From Nonomuraea jabiensis (GTDB lineage Bacteria > Actinomycetota > Actinomycetes > Streptosporangiales > Streptosporangiaceae): a stretch of DNA of 64,000 nt. The translations under genes were made by a program, and so were the position numbers. The DNA is taken from assembly GCF_014204795.1 (NCBI RefSeq), contig NZ_JACHMB010000001.1, positions 7,266,501 to 7,330,500 on the forward strand, in the 5' to 3' direction. Within the stretch, counting starts at the first letter, position 1, and the number at the start of each line of letters is the position of its first letter. Shown in pieces: positions 1 to 8,359 of this stretch. The notes under the pieces are model-generated. The model was not told the DNA's origin, ran no database searches, and saw nothing but the letters and a program-made list of their open reading frames with translations.

Positions 1-990
1 GCTGATCCGGCGGGCAGCCAGGCCGTGATGGAGGTGCTGGAGCGTGGCTCCGGCGTGGTGCAGGAGATGCTGGACGACGACAGCCTGCTCGGGTTCTGCG
101 CGGACGGGCCGCTGCTGACGGCGATGGGCGCGGGCTCGATGCTGTGCGTGCCGATCGGCTCCGGCGACGGCGTGCTCACGCTGGTGCGCGCGCACGACCG
201 GCGCCCGTTCACGCTGGCCGACCTGGCCGTCATGCAGGAGGTGGGGCTGCAGCTCGGCCTGGCGGTACGGGCCCAGACCAGCTTCCAGAACCGTTCGCGG
301 GCGGCGGACGCGCTGTCGGCCAGCGTCGCGCCCCGCACGCTGCCCAACGTGCCCGGCTACGAGGCGGCGGCCGTCTACCATCCCGGGGCTTCGGTGGGCG
401 CCGAGTTCTACGACGTGTTCCCGGTCTCCTGCGGCTGGGGGTTCGCGCTGGGCGGCGCCGTCGGCAAGGGCGAGGAGGCCGCGTCGGTCAGCGCGATGGT
501 ACGCGGCGGCCTGCGGGTGCTCGGCGTCTGGGAGTCCGACCCCGACCTGGTGATCCGCAAGGTCAACGAGGCCCTGGTCGCGCAGGGCGCCGGCATGTTC
601 GTGATGGCCGTGGCGGGCTTCGTGAAGGGGCGCGAGATCAGGCTGTCGTCGGCCGGGCACCATCCCGCCGCGCTGCTGCAGGCCGACGGCGGCGTGCGCT
701 TCGCCGCGGGCGGCGGCGTGCCGCTGGGCCTCGCGCCGGAGGCGGAGACCAGCGTGGAGGGGCTGACGGTGGCCGTGGGCGAGACGCTGGTGCTGTATTC
801 GGACGGCCTGATCTCCTCCAGGAACGAGCTGGGGGAGCCGTACGGCGAGGAGCGGCTGGCCGACGTGCTCGGCCGGTGCGCGGGGCAGTCGCCGTCGACC
901 GTGGTCAAGGCGCTGGAGGCCGACCGGAACGCGTTCTCGGGCGGCCAGGTGTGGGACGAGATCGTGATCCTCGCGCTCAGGGGTGTCTGA
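1..990 (+). CDS. SpoIIE-type PP2C phosphatase with GAF region, 5'-partial
   Basis: The frame is open from base 1, so the gene starts upstream; an internal ATG lies at 25. Counting from that ATG, residues 1-85 look like the end of a GAF sensor domain (LTLADLAVMQEVGLQLGLAV-type helix) and residues 115-320 are a PP2C/SpoIIE domain (AEFYDVF, AGHHPAALL, LYSDGL, WDEIVIL). Such proteins dephosphorylate anti-anti-sigma factors in partner-switching cascades. Two metal-binding positions look changed: the family's GGDFYD reads GAEFYD, and GDVxGKG reads GGAVGKG. It may therefore be weakly active or a pseudophosphatase. No cognate anti-sigma gene is adjacent. Confidence 0.85.
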   Translation, partial: ADPAGSQAVMEVLERGSGVVQEMLDDDSLLGFCADGPLLTAMGAGSMLCVPIGSGDGVLTLVRAHDRRPFTLADLAVMQEVGLQLGLAVRAQTSFQNRSRAADALSASVAPRTLPNVPGYEAAAVYHPGASVGAEFYDVFPVSCGWGFALGGAVGKGEEAASVSAMVRGGLRVLGVWESDPDLVIRKVNEALVAQGAGMFVMAVAGFVKGREIRLSSAGHHPAALLQADGGVRFAAGGGVPLGLAPEAETSVEGLTVAVGETLVLYSDGLISSRNELGEPYGEERLADVLGRCAGQSPSTVVKALEADRNAFSGGQVWDEIVILALRGV

Positions 991-1094
991 TTTTTGGGGG
1001 TTTGCGATTGGGTCAAAGTTGGGTATGGTCAAGAGCGTAGACATGTGCCTAAGACGCAGGCGCACCTTTCAGTCTTGCTTCGCTGAGGTGTGCC

Positions 1095-2198
1095 ATGAAT
1101 ATCGCGATCGTCGCTTCCGCCGAGAACAACCGGCGTGACCGCATCCTTTCCGTCGCCCGTGAGCTCGGCCGCGAACACCACGTCACCGTCTACTCCCGTC
1201 GTGACAGCATTGAGGGCAAGCCCAAGACGCGGGTGGCCCCGGGGGTCACGGTGGAGCAGATCGACGTGGGTCCGGCTCAGGAGCTGTCGGCCGATGACGT
1301 CGTGCCGTACCTGAACGACGTCGGCGAGCACCTGATGCGGCGCTGGAGCCAGGACCGGCCCGACGTGATCCACGCGCATTCGTGGACCGGTGGGCTGGTC
1401 GCCGTGGCGGGCGCCAGCGGGCTGGGGGTGCCGGTCACGCAGACATTCCACACGGTTGACGCCACGCACAAGGAGCTGGAGCTGGCCCTCGGCCGCCGGG
1501 CCAACGCGGTCATCGCGGGCTCCGGGGACGAGGAGTCGGCGCTGATCCGGCTGGGCGTGCCGCGCAACCACATCGCCGTCGTCCCGTACGGCGTCGACAC
1601 CGAGCGCTTCCAGCGCCGTGGCGCGGTGGCCACGAAGGGCCCGCGCAAGCGGCTCCTGCACGTGGGGCCGCTGACGGTGGATCGCGGCGCGGACACCATC
1701 GTGCGGGCGCTGCCCGGGCTCGGCGACGTCGAGCTGGTCATCGCGGGCGGGCCCGAGCCCGAGGACCTCGACACCGACCAGGACGCCCGCCGGCTGCGCG
1801 CGCTGGCCGAGCAGCTCGACGTCGCCGCGCAGGTGACGCTGCTGGGCCAGGTCAAGCGGTCCGCCGTGCCGAAGCTCATGCGCAGCGCGGACGCCGTGGT
1901 GTCGGTGCCGCGCGAGGCCGTGACGGGCATCGTGGCGCTGGAGGCGATGGCCTGCGGCGTACCGGTGATCGCCTCGGCCGTCGGCGCCCACCTGGACTCC
2001 GTCATCGACGGAGTCACCGGGCTGCTGGTGCCTCCGGACCGGCCGGCGCGCACCGCGCGGCTGGCCCGCGAACTGCTGTGGGACCCGACCCTGCGGACCG
2101 CGCTGGGCTACGCCGGCGCCGACCGGGCGCGCTCGCGCTACTCCTGGGAGCGGGTGAGCCAGGAACTGGTACGGGTGTACGAGGCGGCCTGCGCCTGA
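1095..2198 (+). CDS. GT-B glycosyltransferase, family 4
   Basis: A 367-residue GT4-type enzyme with an N-terminal Rossmann domain (MNIAIVASAEN, HAHSWTGG) and a C-terminal nucleotide-sugar domain (LLHVGPLTVDRGADTI, then GIVALEAMACGVPVIAS near residue 280). It is expected to transfer a hexose from an NDP-sugar in the cytoplasm; MshA is a familiar relative in actinobacteria, but no acceptor can be named. In the EX7E motif the first Glu appears displaced by one residue (REAVTGIVALE), which is unusual. A GAGGTG ribosome binding site lies 6 nt before the ATG. The gene stands alone and ends at a strong hairpin shared with the convergent pucR-like gene. Confidence 0.85.
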   Translation: MNIAIVASAENNRRDRILSVARELGREHHVTVYSRRDSIEGKPKTRVAPGVTVEQIDVGPAQELSADDVVPYLNDVGEHLMRRWSQDRPDVIHAHSWTGGLVAVAGASGLGVPVTQTFHTVDATHKELELALGRRANAVIAGSGDEESALIRLGVPRNHIAVVPYGVDTERFQRRGAVATKGPRKRLLHVGPLTVDRGADTIVRALPGLGDVELVIAGGPEPEDLDTDQDARRLRALAEQLDVAAQVTLLGQVKRSAVPKLMRSADAVVSVPREAVTGIVALEAMACGVPVIASAVGAHLDSVIDGVTGLLVPPDRPARTARLARELLWDPTLRTALGYAGADRARSRYSWERVSQELVRVYEAACA

Positions 2199-2210
2199 AC
2201 CACCGAAGCC

Positions 2211-2238
2211 CCGGCAGGCGGCAACAGCCGCCTGCCGG
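2211..2238. terminator. Bidirectional hairpin between convergent genes
   Basis: CCGGCAGGCGG pairs perfectly with CCGCCTGCCGG around a 6-nt loop (11-bp stem). There is no U-tract, which is normal for high-GC actinobacterial terminators. It lies between the glycosyltransferase stop and the stop of the opposing regulator. Confidence 0.7.
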
Positions 2239-2251
2239 CACCATGTGGTGG

Positions 2252-3304
2252 TCAGGATCCGCAGAGCCGGGCGGCCTTGAGCCCCAGGTGCACGGCCAGG
2301 CGGTCGTCGCCGTCCGAAAGATCCCGGTGGGTGAGCCGCTCGGCCTTGCCCAGCCGGTAGTAGAGCGTCTGGCGGTGGATGCCGAGCTCGGCGGCCGTCT
2401 TCTGGGCGTGGCCGCCGTGGTCGAGGTAGGCCTCCACGGTCTCGGCCAGCTCGCCGTCCAGGACCGCCGTCTCGGCCGCCAGCTCCCGCAGGTCCGCCTG
2501 GCCGAGCCTGGCCAGCAGGCGGTGCACGCCCAGGTCCTCCCAGCGGGCGACGGGCGCGTACCGGGGGAAGTGCTCGGCGACGCGCAGGGCGTGGCGGGCC
2601 TCGCGCCAGCTCAGCCAGGCGTCGGCCGGGTCCGCCCGGGGCGCGCCGATGCCGGCGGCGGTGCCGTACGCGCTCTGCAGGGTCTGCGCCACCTCGCCCG
2701 CGAGGTGGGCGGGGGCGAGCAGGGCGACGGGGGAGCCGGGGCGGGCCAGGACGCCGCGCGGCAGCGTCCAGAGGGCGGCCAGGCGCTCGGCCGACTCGCG
2801 TACGGCGATCGCCGTGACGGGGCCCGGCAGCTCGATGGCCGCGCCCGCCCGTTCGGAAGGGTCGGCCGAGAAGAGGGCGAGCAGGCCGCGGCCGAGGTCC
2901 TGGCGGCTCCTGGCCTCCTGGGCGAGGGCGGCGGCGGCCCTGGCCACCAGCGGCGCGACGGAGTCGAGCGCCGTGAGCGAGCCCGAGTCGAGCAGCCAGA
3001 GATAGCCGTAGGTGACCTCGCCGTGGCGCAGCGGCCAGCACACCCTGGCCAGGACCCCGAGCTCGGCGTCGGCGGGGATGCGGACCGGGCCGGGGGCCTT
3101 GGCGATGCCGTAGCGCTCGAAGTAGTCGCGCACCTCTCCGGTGGCGCGCCGGCGCAGGATCGACTCCTGGCGGACCGTGTCGATGTCGCCGTGCTGCGCC
3201 CCGTACGCCAGCAGCCGGAACGTGCGGTCCTCCAGCGTCGCGGACGCCCCCAGCCGGGCGGCGATCTCGTCGACGATCTCTTGCAGGTCTGCCGTGTTGT
3301 GCAT
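2252..3304 (-). CDS. PucR/CdaR-family regulator, probably of proline catabolism
   Basis: A 350-residue regulator. Residues 1-150 form a variable sensor region. The C-terminus carries the PucR helix-turn-helix (YLDHGGHAQKTAAELGIHRQTLYYRLGKAERL), with the HRQTLYYRL recognition-helix signature of this family. It is divergent from the proline dehydrogenase gene, with fewer than 80 bp between starts, so it likely responds to proline and activates that operon; PucR-type regulators often sit beside proline genes in actinobacteria. ATG 3304 is preferred because homologues as I recall them begin near this methionine; ATG 3325 is an in-frame alternative. Neither has a clear ribosome binding site. Confidence 0.85.
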   Translation of the reverse strand: MHNTADLQEIVDEIAARLGASATLEDRTFRLLAYGAQHGDIDTVRQESILRRRATGEVRDYFERYGIAKAPGPVRIPADAELGVLARVCWPLRHGEVTYGYLWLLDSGSLTALDSVAPLVARAAAALAQEARSRQDLGRGLLALFSADPSERAGAAIELPGPVTAIAVRESAERLAALWTLPRGVLARPGSPVALLAPAHLAGEVAQTLQSAYGTAAGIGAPRADPADAWLSWREARHALRVAEHFPRYAPVARWEDLGVHRLLARLGQADLRELAAETAVLDGELAETVEAYLDHGGHAQKTAAELGIHRQTLYYRLGKAERLTHRDLSDGDDRLAVHLGLKAARLCGS

Positions 3305-3367
3305 TTGTATGACAGCCTGCCACATCGGCCGTTACGCACGTCGATGGCCCCCGCTGAGCTGCGTTTT

Positions 3368-3373
3368 TAGACT
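3368..3373 (+). promoter_or_regulatory. -10 hexamer of a leaderless proline operon promoter
   Basis: TAGACT lies 6 nt upstream of the ATG at 3380, and no Shine-Dalgarno sequence precedes that ATG. This geometry places the transcription start at or next to the A of the start codon, as in leaderless actinobacterial mRNAs. Confidence 0.5.
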
Positions 3374-3379
3374 TGAAGC

Positions 3380-4297
3380 ATGCTGGGTCAAGTGCTCCTC
3401 GCCGCGTCCGGGAGCGGCGTCGTACGTCGTGCCGTGTCGGCCTTCCCGCTCACCAGGAAGGTGGTCGATCGGTTCGTCGCTGGCGAGAGTGTCCAGGAGG
3501 CCCGCGACGCCATCGAGCGCCTGCGCGACATGAAACTCGCCGTCACCGTCGACCACCTCGGCGAGGAGACGCGCGACGCGCGGGCCGCCGAGGCCACCGC
3601 GAACGCCTACCTCACGCTGCTCGACGCCGTCAGGCCGCTCGACCTCGGCGTCCGGGGCGAGGTGTCGGTGAAGCTGTCGGCCGTGGGGCAGCGGCTCGAC
3701 GACGCGATGGCGCTGGAGCACGCCCGCGGGATCTGCGCCGCGGCGGCGCGCAACGGCTCTACCGTCACGCTCGACATGGAGGATCACACGACCGTCGACT
3801 CGACGCTGACCATCCTGCGCAAGCTGCGCGAGGACTTCCCGTCGACCGGCGTGGCGATCCAGGCGTACCTGTTCCGCAGCGAGGCCGACTGCCGCGACCT
3901 GGCCGCCGAGGGCTCCCGGGTGCGCCTGGTCAAGGGCGCCTACCGCGAGCCCGCCTCCGTCGCCCACCAGGGCCGCGGCGCCGTGGACAAGGCGTACGTG
4001 CGATGCCTGCGGATCCTCATGGCGGGGAAGGGTTACCCCATGGTGGCGACGCACGACGATCGCATGATCGCGATCACGGAGGTGCTCGCCGACCGGTTCG
4101 GGCGGACGATCGGCGACCACGAGTTCCAGATGCTCTACGGAATCCGGACCGACCTGCAGGAGTCCCTGGCCGGGGCCGGCCACACGGTCCGCGTCTACGT
4201 CCCCTACGGCGACGACTGGTACGGCTACTTCATGCGCCGCCTCGCGGAGCGCCCCGCCAACGTCGCCTTCTTCCTTCGCGCCCTTGGGGGTAAGTAA
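3380..4297 (+). CDS. pruB: Proline dehydrogenase (monofunctional)
   Basis: A 305-residue FAD-dependent enzyme oxidising L-proline to 1-pyrroline-5-carboxylate at the inner membrane face. It shows the PRODH barrel motifs in order: EVSVKLSAVGQ, LDMEDHTTVDSTL, QAYLFRSEADC, RLVKGAYRE, VATHDDRM, and the substrate-binding tail YVPYGDDWYGYFMRRLAERP. The length fits monofunctional Gram-positive PRODH. The stop overlaps the next ATG by one base (TAATG), so it is coupled to P5C dehydrogenase. The divergent PucR-like gene is the likely regulator. Confidence 0.95.
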   Translation: MLGQVLLAASGSGVVRRAVSAFPLTRKVVDRFVAGESVQEARDAIERLRDMKLAVTVDHLGEETRDARAAEATANAYLTLLDAVRPLDLGVRGEVSVKLSAVGQRLDDAMALEHARGICAAAARNGSTVTLDMEDHTTVDSTLTILRKLREDFPSTGVAIQAYLFRSEADCRDLAAEGSRVRLVKGAYREPASVAHQGRGAVDKAYVRCLRILMAGKGYPMVATHDDRMIAITEVLADRFGRTIGDHEFQMLYGIRTDLQESLAGAGHTVRVYVPYGDDWYGYFMRRLAERPANVAFFLRALGGK

Positions 4298-5922
4298 TGG
4301 ATGCCATCAGCAACGTTCCCGTGCCGGCCAACGAGCGCGTCTACGGCTACGCGCCGGGCAGCGCCGAGCGGTCGGCGCTGGAGGACCGCATCAAGGAGCT
4401 GGCCGGGTCCTCGATCGACCTGACCATGACCATCGACGGCGAGCAGCGCCTCGGGGCGGGCGCCCCCATCGACGTGGTGCAACCGCACAACCACGCTGCC
4501 GTCCTGGGCCGTACCAACGACGCTACGGCCCGGGACGTGCAGGACGCCGTGGACGCGGCGCTGCGGGCGGCGCCGGCGTGGCGGGCGCTGTCGTTCGACG
4601 AGCGGGCGGCGATCTTCCTGAAGGCCGCCGACCTGCTGGCCGGGCCGTGGCGGGCCACGCTCAACGCGGCGACCGTGCTGGGCCAGTCGAAGTCGGCGCA
4701 GCAGGCGGAGATCGACTCGGCCTGCGAGCTGATCGACTTCCTGCGCTTCAACGTGGCCTACGCCCGCCAGCTCTACGCCGACCAGCCGATCTCGTCGCCC
4801 GGCGTGTGGAACCGGATGGAGTACCGGCCGCTCGAAGGCTTCGTGCTGGCGATCACGCCGTTCAACTTCACCGCCATCGCCGGAAATCTGCCGACTTCCG
4901 CGGCTTTGATGGGGAATGTCGTCGTCTGGAAGCCGTCGCCCACCCAGCAGTTCGCCGCGCACTTCACGATGCGGCTGCTGGAGGCGGCCGGGCTGCCGCC
5001 CGGCGTGATCAACATGGTCACCGGCAACGGCCAGGCCGTCTCCGAGGTGGCGCTCGCGCACCCGGCCCTGGCCGGGATCCACTTCACCGGTTCCACGGCG
5101 ACGTTCCAGCACCTGTGGAGCACCGTCGGCCAGAACATCGCCTCCTACCACGGCTACCCGCGCCTCGTCGGCGAGACCGGCGGCAAGGACTTCGTGCTGG
5201 CCCACCCGTCCGCCGACCCGGCCGTGCTCTCGACCGCGCTGATCAGGGGCGCCTTCGAGTACCAGGGGCAGAAGTGCTCGGCGGCCTCGCGGGCGTACGT
5301 GCCGCGCTCGGTCTGGAACCGGATGCGCGACGACTTCGTGGCCACGGCCGAGTCGCTGACCGTGGGCGACGTGTCGGGCGACCTGTCGACGTTCATGGGC
5401 GGGGTCATCGACGCCCGGGCCTTCGCCAAGCACAAGGAGGCCATCGACCGCGCGCGGGCGGCCGCGAACATCGACGTCCTCACCGGCTCGTACGACGACA
5501 GCGTCGGCTACTTCGTCAAGCCGACCATCCTGGAGTCGGCCGACCCCACTGACGAGATCTTCGTCAAGGAGTACTTCGGGCCCATCCTGGGCGTGCACGT
5601 CTACGAGGACCGCGACTTCGACACGGTGCTCGACCAGATGGAGGGCATCGCCCCGTACGCGCTGACCGGCTCGATCATCGCCCAGGACCGCTACGCCATC
5701 GCGTCGGCCTCCGAGCGGCTGCGCTTCGCGGCGGGCAACTTCTACGTCAACGACAAGCCGACGGGCGCGGTCGTGGGCCAGCAGCCGTTCGGCGGCGCCC
5801 GCGCCTCGGGCACCAACGACAAGGCGGGCTCGATCTTCAACCTGATCCGCTGGGTGAACGCCCGCACGATCAAGGAGACGTTCGTCCCGCCCACCGACCA
5901 CCGTTATCCGCACATGGGCTGA
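4297..5922 (+). CDS. pruA: L-glutamate gamma-semialdehyde (P5C) dehydrogenase
   Basis: A 541-residue NAD-dependent aldehyde dehydrogenase of the P5CDH type, completing proline oxidation to glutamate. The catalytic Cys is at about residue 327 (EYQGQKCSAASRAYV) and the general-base Glu at about 293 (LVGETGGKDF). NDKPTGAVVGQQPFGG near residue 490 is characteristic of P5CDH and separates it from other aldehyde dehydrogenases. It is the second gene of the operon and is followed by a long hairpin. It should not be mistaken for the ketoglutarate semialdehyde dehydrogenase that the glucarate module 30 kb away would need. Confidence 0.95.
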   Translation: MDAISNVPVPANERVYGYAPGSAERSALEDRIKELAGSSIDLTMTIDGEQRLGAGAPIDVVQPHNHAAVLGRTNDATARDVQDAVDAALRAAPAWRALSFDERAAIFLKAADLLAGPWRATLNAATVLGQSKSAQQAEIDSACELIDFLRFNVAYARQLYADQPISSPGVWNRMEYRPLEGFVLAITPFNFTAIAGNLPTSAALMGNVVVWKPSPTQQFAAHFTMRLLEAAGLPPGVINMVTGNGQAVSEVALAHPALAGIHFTGSTATFQHLWSTVGQNIASYHGYPRLVGETGGKDFVLAHPSADPAVLSTALIRGAFEYQGQKCSAASRAYVPRSVWNRMRDDFVATAESLTVGDVSGDLSTFMGGVIDARAFAKHKEAIDRARAAANIDVLTGSYDDSVGYFVKPTILESADPTDEIFVKEYFGPILGVHVYEDRDFDTVLDQMEGIAPYALTGSIIAQDRYAIASASERLRFAAGNFYVNDKPTGAVVGQQPFGGARASGTNDKAGSIFNLIRWVNARTIKETFVPPTDHRYPHMG

Positions 5923-5940
5923 TTTTTCAGCTCATCCGGC

Positions 5941-5977
5941 CCATGAGCCCCCCGGTCCTGCCCCGGGGGGCTCATGG
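5941..5977 (+). terminator. Terminator of the proline operon
   Basis: A 15-bp perfect stem (CCATGAGCCCCCCGG with its complement) and a 7-nt loop, 18 nt after the pruA stop. No U-run follows. Confidence 0.75.
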
Positions 5978-6036
5978 CGTAATGTGCAATATTCGTGTCG
6001 TTGACGCCTTGACAGGCCCGCCACCAGCATGAAGGC

Positions 6037-6999
6037 ATGCGGCGACGCGTTCTGATGATCGTCTTCCCCGGCTTCCAGCTGCTCGACCTGGCCGGGCCGT
6101 CCGACGTGTTCGCGACGGCGGCGCTGCTGGCGCCCGAGGACGGCTACCAGGTCGAGGTGGCGGCCGTGCGGGCCGGTCCCGTGCCCTCAGGGAACGGGAT
6201 CGCCGTCACGGCCCGCGCCCTCGGCGAGGTCACCGGGCCCGTCGACACGCTGATGGTCGTGGGCGGGATGTCGGTCCCCGAGCAGCTGGGCGACCGGGAG
6301 CTCGTCGGGGCCGTCGCCCGGCTGGCCGCGGGCGCGCGGCGGGTCGCGTCCGTGTGCAACGGCGCGTTCCTGCTGGCCGAGGCCGGGCTGCTGGACCACC
6401 GGCGGGCCACCACGCACTGGCTGGCCGCCGGCGAGCTCGACGCCCGCTACGAGTGCGTCGAGGTGGACGCCGACCCCCTCTACATCGAGGACGGCAACGT
6501 CTGGACCTCCGCGGGCGTGCTGTCCGGCGTGGACCTCGCGCTCGCGCTGGTGGCCAGGGACCACGGCCACGCGCTTGCCCGCGACGTCGCCCGCGGCCTC
6601 GTGGTGTACCTGCACAGGCCGGGCGGGCAGAGCCAGTTCAGCACCCCGATGCGGGCCATGACGCCGCGCAGCGAGCCGCTCAGGGAGCTGCAGGCCTACA
6701 TCGACGCGAACCCCGCCGCCGACCTGAGCGTGCCCGCCCTCGCCGGCCGGGTGGGGATGAGCGAGCGCCACTTCTCCCGCGTCTTCACCGCGCAGACCGG
6801 CCTGTCGCCCGGCCGGTACGTCGAACGCAGCCGCGCCGAGGCCGCCAGGCGGCTCCTGGAGCTCACCGCCCACCCGCTGGACCGGGTGGCCAGGGAGTCG
6901 GGGCTCGGCACGCCGGAGACCCTCTACCGCGTCTTCCGCCGCCACTGGCGGATCTCACCCGGCGACCACCGTCGCAGGTTCCGATCGAAGGAGAAGTAA
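6037..6999 (+). CDS. GlxA-type AraC regulator with DJ-1/PfpI domain
   Basis: A 320-residue two-domain protein. The N-terminal DJ-1/PfpI-like domain (residues 1-190) keeps a nucleophile-elbow Cys at 107 (VASVCNGAFLLAEAGLL). The C-terminal AraC helix-turn-helix pair spans about 215-315 (LAGRVGMSERHFSRVFTAQTGLSPGRYVE). GlxA-family proteins bind small ligands through the PfpI domain and activate neighbouring genes. The next gene begins 3 nt downstream and encodes a stand-alone DJ-1/PfpI protein, so the regulator probably controls its own operon. No convincing ribosome binding site precedes the ATG. Confidence 0.9.
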   Translation: MRRRVLMIVFPGFQLLDLAGPSDVFATAALLAPEDGYQVEVAAVRAGPVPSGNGIAVTARALGEVTGPVDTLMVVGGMSVPEQLGDRELVGAVARLAAGARRVASVCNGAFLLAEAGLLDHRRATTHWLAAGELDARYECVEVDADPLYIEDGNVWTSAGVLSGVDLALALVARDHGHALARDVARGLVVYLHRPGGQSQFSTPMRAMTPRSEPLRELQAYIDANPAADLSVPALAGRVGMSERHFSRVFTAQTGLSPGRYVERSRAEAARRLLELTAHPLDRVARESGLGTPETLYRVFRRHWRISPGDHRRRFRSKEK

Positions 7000-7002
7000 A
7001 CG

Positions 7003-7626
7003 ATGCATGTGGCGATCCTGCTCTATCCCCGGTTCACCGCGCTCGACGCGGTCGGGCCGTACACGGTGCTGGCCTTCGCGCCCGGCTGGACGGTCACGTT
7101 CGTCGCGGCCGAGCCCGGGCCGGTCACCGACGACCAGGGCACGCTCACCCTCACCGCCACGGCCTCCTACGAGGACCTGCCGCACCCTGACGTGATCGTG
7201 GTCCCGGGCGGCCCGGGGACGTTCGACGCCATGTCCGACGAGGCGCTGCTGGGCTGGCTGCGGGGGGCCCACGAGCACAGCCGGTGGACGACCTCGGTGT
7301 GCAGCGGCTCGTTCATCCTGGCGGCCGCGGGGCTGCTGGAGGGGCTGAGGGCGACCAGCCACTGGGGGGTCCTCGACATGCTGCGGCAGTACGGGGCCGA
7401 GCCGGTGAGCGAGCGCGTCGTCTCCCAGGGGCGGATCGTGACCGCGGCGGGGGTGTCGGCGGGGATCGACATGGCGTTGACGCTGCTGGCCCAGGCCACC
7501 GACGAGACGACCGCGCAGTCGGTGCAGCTCGTGATCGAGTACGACCCGCACCCGCCGTTCGACGCCGGATCGCCCAAGACGGCGCCGGAGGGGTTGAGAG
7601 AGCTGGCCCTCAAGCTCATCGCCTGA
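7003..7626 (+). CDS. DJ-1/PfpI family protein, isonitrile hydratase-like
   Basis: A 207-residue single-domain DJ-1/PfpI protein with the nucleophile Cys at 100 (TSVCSGSFILAAAGLLEGLRATSHW). The TSVCSGSF elbow and ATSHW that follow resemble isonitrile hydratases and stress-linked PfpI proteins; the substrate is unknown. A GAAGGAGAAG ribosome binding site overlaps the end of the GlxA-like gene 3 nt upstream, so the two genes are co-transcribed. Its fold is homologous to the N-terminal domain of its neighbour, which suggests that the pair senses and processes related molecules. Confidence 0.85.
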   Translation: MHVAILLYPRFTALDAVGPYTVLAFAPGWTVTFVAAEPGPVTDDQGTLTLTATASYEDLPHPDVIVVPGGPGTFDAMSDEALLGWLRGAHEHSRWTTSVCSGSFILAAAGLLEGLRATSHWGVLDMLRQYGAEPVSERVVSQGRIVTAAGVSAGIDMALTLLAQATDETTAQSVQLVIEYDPHPPFDAGSPKTAPEGLRELALKLIA

Positions 7627-7638
7627 CCCCGCCCTCCC

Positions 7639-7670
7639 GGCCGCCCCCGCCCTCCCCGCCGGGGGCGGCC
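7639..7670. terminator. Hairpin between convergent genes
   Basis: GGCCGCCCCCG pairs with CGGGGGCGGCC (11 bp) around a 10-nt C-rich loop, directly against the stop codon of the opposing regulator. It probably works in both directions. Confidence 0.6.
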
Positions 7671-8291
7671 CTAAGGCGTGCCCTCTTCCGTCGGCCTCTG
7701 ACCGGCCCCCACCGGCAGCACGTCGAAGTGGATGACCACGCGCCCCATCGACGGATCGCGGGAGTCCGGCGACTCGGTCTCCCTGCGGTCCGACAGCGCG
7801 CGATACCGCTCCAGCACCTCGAACACCTCGTCCCGCAGCGCCGCGCTCTCCTCGGGCGTGAGCCGCAGCGACCGCCGCCCGTAGCCGCTCGCGCGCACCC
7901 ACTCCTCGGGCGCCCGCCCCTCCTCCTCGCGCCACCGGGCCAGCTCCGCGCCGCGCTGCCGCACCAGGTCGTCCAGCAGGAACTCCATCGCGCCGGCCGC
8001 CTCAGGATCGGAGGGCGGGTCCCCGTAGGAGAACCCGCCGGGCGTGATGCGCCAGTACTTCTCCTTGCCGCGCCCCATCCCCGGCACGACCTCGATCATG
8101 CCGTGCCCGGCCAGCTCCCTCAGGTGGTAGCTCGTGGCGCCGGTGTTCTGCCCGAGCAGGGCGGCGAGCTTGGTGGCCGTCGAGGGGCCGTGCTCGTCCA
8201 GCAACTCGTAGATCCGCAGCCGCAGCGGGTGGGCGAAGGACTTCAGGGCCTTCGCGTCGAGCGTGCGGGCGGAATAGCTCTTGCTCTGCAT
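7671..8291 (-). CDS. ArsR-like winged-helix transcriptional regulator
   Basis: A 206-residue protein. Residues 10-95 are a winged helix (LKSFAHPLRLRIYELLDEHGPSTATKLAALLGQNTGATSYHLRELAGHGMIEVV). The C-terminal half is charged and helical (LRLTPEESAALRDEVFEVLERYRAL), typical of the larger ArsR-like helix-turn-helix proteins next to MFS exporters. No Cys cluster for metal sensing is seen, so small-molecule sensing is more likely. It is divergent from the MFS transporter with only 68 bp between starts, and probably represses it. Confidence 0.85.
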   Translation of the reverse strand: MQSKSYSARTLDAKALKSFAHPLRLRIYELLDEHGPSTATKLAALLGQNTGATSYHLRELAGHGMIEVVPGMGRGKEKYWRITPGGFSYGDPPSDPEAAGAMEFLLDDLVRQRGAELARWREEEGRAPEEWVRASGYGRRSLRLTPEESAALRDEVFEVLERYRALSDRRETESPDSRDPSMGRVVIHFDVLPVGAGQRPTEEGTP

Positions 8292-8359
8292 CGCTATGCA
8301 AGCCTATCTTTGCAAAGAAATCTATGCACACTTTTCCTTACACACTATCGGAGTGAGTC
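8292..8359. promoter_or_regulatory. Divergent regulator/exporter promoter region
   Basis: An A/T-rich island in a GC-rich background. It contains the palindrome TTTGCAAA (near 8308) flanked on both sides by CTATGCA, spaced about two helical turns apart. This is a plausible operator for the ArsR-like protein. GGAGTGAG just before the GTG at 8360 is the ribosome binding site of the transporter gene. Confidence 0.45.

Noticed and set aside
4297..5922. Ketoglutarate semialdehyde dehydrogenase for the glucarate pathway
   Set aside because: The sequence has P5C dehydrogenase hallmarks and is coupled to proline dehydrogenase, far from the glucarate genes.
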